Assembly (NCBI RefSeq): GCF_021353295.2
Contig: NZ_CP120635.1
Location: 1,406,001 to 1,470,000, forward strand
Reading direction: 5' to 3'
DNA length: 64,000 nucleotides
Origin: Pseudodesulfovibrio thermohalotolerans
GTDB lineage: Bacteria > Desulfobacterota > Desulfovibrionia > Desulfovibrionales > Desulfovibrionaceae
Part shown: one piece after another, positions 61,228-64,000 of the stretch
Numbering within the stretch: the stretch's first letter is position 1
Layout: each line of letters starts with the position of its first letter
Position numbers and translations under genes: made by a program
The notes under the pieces: generated by a model
Told to the model about the DNA's origin: nothing
The model's input: the letters and a program-made list of their open reading frames with translations, nothing else
The model's database searches: none

Positions 61228-62185
61228 ACCGTAAAAATATTATTATACTAATAAGTTGCGATGTGGACAAAGTGGTTGATCCCCCGCAATCACCTGGAAA
61301 TTCATCGACTGTTCTATTCGCCAAATGCAGGAGAATAGACGTATTTCGTTTTTCTTTTCAACAGGTGGTTGTTGAAAAATAATGTGGATAGGAATCGTTA
61401 TCCCCAAGCTGTTTTCATCTGTTTCCCGTTTAATAATTCAAATTTATTGAATAAAAAATATTGTGACCTTTGTTGCCCTGCACCTTGAGGAAGAGGGGGC
61501 AGGGAGATAAGGGCCTGAAAAGTCTGGTCGGAACGGATTTTCCTGAAAGCCGTCAGGACGATGGAGAGTTGTGCGCCGTGCGGTTGTTTGGACCGCGCCA
61601 GGAGGGAGTGTCGCCAGTGGAATTGGTAGGAATTTGCAACGGATACTTCGAGAGCATTGGCCGGAAGGCATACGAATCGATCGGCGGCTCTCATAGGACC
61701 TCACGTTTGGAGGGCGTTATCCGCGTATCTGTTTATGGCGGCTATTACATATCTATTATGTCGACCTGGGCTACACGCGATTGTTGAACGTCAAGGGCGG
61801 CTGATTGGGGGAGATTCCTTTTGAAATCGCGGTGAGTCCGCGAAGGTCTCGGGATATTCCGGTCGACTTTTGCCCTTTGTGTCAGGGAAGCGGAAGGGAC
61901 ACACGATTCGTTTGGAAAGCCGATGCGCGGCCCTTGGCAAGGGCGATTCTTGTCTTAACAGGAAATTCGGAATGACATACGATCGTTGGGTTGGCGTTGA
62001 ACCGGGGCGTCTACGAAGATGTGTTGGTATTACAGAATGTTGTGTTTTGGTGTCGCAGAATGGGTCGCGATGCCTCGACCAGGATGGCCTCGGTGTCGTC
62101 GTTTTCGAATGAGCTGGAAGGAATTGAAATTGCAATTGATCCGGATTAGTAGCAAAAATAGTCAATCTCTTGAACCGCAACCGGT
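61228..62185. other. Long divergent intergenic region
   Basis: About 960 bases between the adhesin and the PilZ gene. Short open frames exist on both strands but none has a ribosome site or family motif. The size suggests regulatory sequence or a lost gene. Confidence 0.5.
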
Positions 62186-63178
62186 GTGAAGATGGTCCGA
62201 TTCCTGGCCCAGTCCGATTATCTGCGGGAGGTGCAGCGCACCTTTGGCGGCAGTGGGCACTTCGATTTTATGGAACTGTTGATCCGGATGTTGTCCGTGG
62301 TCCTTCCCATGATCGCGGTCTATGTCCTGTGGCGGTACAGGCTGCTTATTCAGCTTGTGGTTGGCCGGTGGGCGGCCCGTTTGTTCAGGCGGCGCAAGCG
62401 GCGCGCCGTGGAAAATTATTTGGTGTCGAAGGGCGTGGCCATCGAGGTCTGCATGTATTCCGGGGGCGGAGTGGGGCGCAAGCTGTGCGACGCCAGGGTC
62501 ACCAGCGTGACCGGGGGGAGGATGCAGCTTCAGTTGCTCAATGCCAGGCCGACCCTCATCAACCTCAAGCACCAGCAGGTCGTTTGTTTCGTTAGACCTT
62601 TCGCCTATTCCGGCAAGCGGATCAACGCTTTCACCACGTTGGTGGCCCATGTGGCCAAGCGGGGAGTTGTTCTCAAGGAATTAAGCCTGTTCACGCCGGT
62701 GCGCTATCGGTTTATTCTACGGCGGCGGCATCCCCGCCAGAGAGTGGTTCACGAAGGCGCTGTCCGGGTCAAGGCGTGGAGCGCAAAGAAGGCGCGCACC
62801 TTCTGGTTGTTCCGGCCGGACATGCAGACCGTGAACAACCCGGCCCGATACGATAGCCGTACACGTCTCGCGGTGGAGAACATCTCGGCGGGCGGCTTGC
62901 GCCTGTTCATCGTCAATCCCAAGGGAGGACTTCCGCCTCTCGATCGGGGCAGCCAGCTCGTTCTGAGGGTCAGCGTTTGGAATCCCAAGACGCGCAAGTA
63001 TTCGTTCTTCACGGCCATGGGCATTGTCCGCAGCCGTTTTTCCGGGCGTCGGGGGGCCATCGGGCTCGGCATTCAGTTCATGGCCGAGGGCAAAAAAAAA
63101 GGCAACCGATACACGTGGCGTACGGTGCACGGGGAAATTCCGGCTTTGGCGCAGTTCCTGGCCGGATTGGACGAATAG
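62186..63178 (+). CDS. Membrane-anchored PilZ-domain protein
   Basis: 330 residues from GTG 62186; an ATG two codons later is equally possible. One membrane helix (about 28-52, LLIRMLSVVLPMIAVYVLW) is followed by a basic stretch. A YcgR-N-like beta domain comes next (about 75-170), then a PilZ domain with the c-di-GMP signature RRRHPRQRV (RxxxR) and NISAGGLRL (D/N-x-S-x-x-G). This suggests c-di-GMP binding at the inner membrane. Divergent to the LapA-like adhesin, so a shared role in c-di-GMP control of attachment is plausible. No output domain is recognised. Confidence 0.82.
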   Translation: MKMVRFLAQSDYLREVQRTFGGSGHFDFMELLIRMLSVVLPMIAVYVLWRYRLLIQLVVGRWAARLFRRRKRRAVENYLVSKGVAIEVCMYSGGGVGRKLCDARVTSVTGGRMQLQLLNARPTLINLKHQQVVCFVRPFAYSGKRINAFTTLVAHVAKRGVVLKELSLFTPVRYRFILRRRHPRQRVVHEGAVRVKAWSAKKARTFWLFRPDMQTVNNPARYDSRTRLAVENISAGGLRLFIVNPKGGLPPLDRGSQLVLRVSVWNPKTRKYSFFTAMGIVRSRFSGRRGAIGLGIQFMAEGKKKGNRYTWRTVHGEIPALAQFLAGLDE

Positions 63179-63610
63179 CTACTTTTTGCGGCACTCCGAG
63201 CAGACGCCGTAGAGGTACATCTTGTGGCGTTGCAGGGTGAAGCCGTGTTTTTCGGCGAGCTGTTCCTGGCGGTGTTCGATGATCTCGTCCACGATCTCGA
63301 TGTTCTTGCCGCATCGTTCGCAAATGAGATGGTCGTGGTGATCCTTGCCGTAGCTGGATTCGTAACGGGTAACGCCGTCCGCGAAGTCCAGCGGCTCGAT
63401 CAGCCCGGAGTCGCTGAGAAGCTTGAGAGTCCTGTAGACCGTGGCCTGTCCGATGGAGGCATCCCGTTTTTTGACGAGAGCGTAAAGTTCCTCCGAGGAG
63501 AGGTGGTCGTTTTTCTTGAGCAACGTGTCAAGAATGATGCGCCGCTGGGGCGTCATCTTCAGGTTTTCGTTGGCCAGATACTCGGCAAAAACATCTTGCG
63601 GGGCTTTCAT
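63179..63610 (-). CDS. fur: Ferric uptake regulator family protein
   Basis: 143 residues. The winged helix has LKMTPQRRIILDTLLKKNDHLSSEEL and IGQATVYRTLKLLSDSGLIE. The dimer domain has the metal site HHDHLICERCGKNIEIVD and the C-terminal CSECRKK pair, both CxxC types. Fur, Zur and PerR share this layout; the HHDH cluster is typical of Fur. Its stop lies next to the PilZ gene stop (convergent). It probably controls iron genes with Fe(II) as corepressor. Confidence 0.9.
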   Translation of the reverse strand: MKAPQDVFAEYLANENLKMTPQRRIILDTLLKKNDHLSSEELYALVKKRDASIGQATVYRTLKLLSDSGLIEPLDFADGVTRYESSYGKDHHDHLICERCGKNIEIVDEIIEHRQEQLAEKHGFTLQRHKMYLYGVCSECRKK

Positions 63611-63807
63611 GAAATATCCCGTCGTTTTGTTTAAAATTCAGTCAATTCCTTACATACGGGAAGCTTATGAAGGTGTCAAATAGGAATGCAATCGGCGGGA
63701 AATAACCATCTCACGGCCCGATCCCCTTTTGTTTCTTGACATTCCGGAAGACGGTTCCTACAAACGATTTCCTGCAAATCGGCGTTCCAACCCGCGCCGA
63801 CCCACCC

Positions 63808-63899
63808 GGAGAGGTGGCAGAGTCCGGTTTAATGCGCTGGTCTTGAAAACCAGAGGCGGTGCGAGCCGTCCGGGGGTTCGAATCCCTCCCTCTCCGCCA
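63808..63899 (+). tRNA. tRNA-Ser(UGA)
   Basis: Starts GGAGAGG, has a D-arm, anticodon loop CTTGAAA (anticodon TGA), a long class II variable arm (ggcggtgcgagccgtc), a T-arm with GGTTCGAATCC and acceptor strand CCTCTCCGCCA with encoded CCA. All stems pair. Confidence 0.97.
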
Positions 63900-63934
63900 T
63901 ATTTCTGTCCGACAAAGCTAAAGGACGTTCAGAT

Positions 63935-63960
63935 AGCCCCTAGGAATAGGGGCTTTTCTT
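63935..63960 (+). terminator. Terminator after tRNA-Ser(UGA)
   Basis: agcccct (63935-63941) pairs with aggggct (63948-63954) around aggaat, then tttctt. Confidence 0.8.
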
Positions 63961-64000
63961 ATGGCGTTTGCCATAGAGGGCGTCTTTCTGGGGATAGGAA

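Noticed and set aside
61870..62112. 80-codon plus-strand frame before the PilZ gene
   Set aside because: No ribosome site, basic odd composition, and an opposing frame of similar quality exists.

Overview
The window looks like a Desulfovibrionaceae-type sulfate reducer (Desulfobacterota). This is inferred from a UGA-interrupted selenoprotein peroxiredoxin, a giant type I secreted adhesin of the LapA kind, a Fur regulator and the overall gene style. No marker gene fixes the species.

Positions 1-9,000 and 47,600-50,530 have the character of a plasmid-like integrative element. They hold small hypothetical genes, a replication initiator with four iterons, a broken sigma-like gene, a decayed RuvC-like nuclease and a duplicated DUF4258-like module. 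The right limit is a truncated 3' half of tRNA-Ser(GCU) at 50,467-50,532, probably an attachment site whose intact partner would lie beyond the left edge.

Positions 9,900-26,050 carry envelope and redox functions: an AcrAB-type RND pump with its own two-component system; a minus-strand redox operon ending in a peroxiredoxin-like selenoprotein; a CpxP/Spy-like lipoprotein with a Cpx-like two-component system; and a TetR regulator with a five-gene oxidoreductase operon that shares its operator. A decayed IS481-type element follows at 26,101-27,274.

Positions 28,500-47,234 are one long, mostly translationally coupled operon resembling aryl-polyene pigment clusters. It has three full ketosynthases and a chain-length-factor-like partner, two acyl carrier proteins, a ketoreductase, two hotdog dehydratase-like proteins, a thioesterase, an AMP ligase, two acyltransferases, a glycosyltransferase, and LolA, MMPL and DUF3261 export proteins. 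Unusual members are a phytoene-desaturase-like flavoenzyme, a B12-binding radical SAM enzyme and two extra lipoproteins. A one-ended remnant of the same IS type lies on the far side.

Positions 50,849-63,960 look like core chromosome: a 3,429-residue VCBS/VWA/RTX adhesin with an N-terminal TAAG site typical of LapG-cleaved adhesins, a membrane-anchored PilZ protein, Fur and an intact tRNA-Ser(UGA). The adhesin and the PilZ protein together suggest c-di-GMP-controlled attachment.
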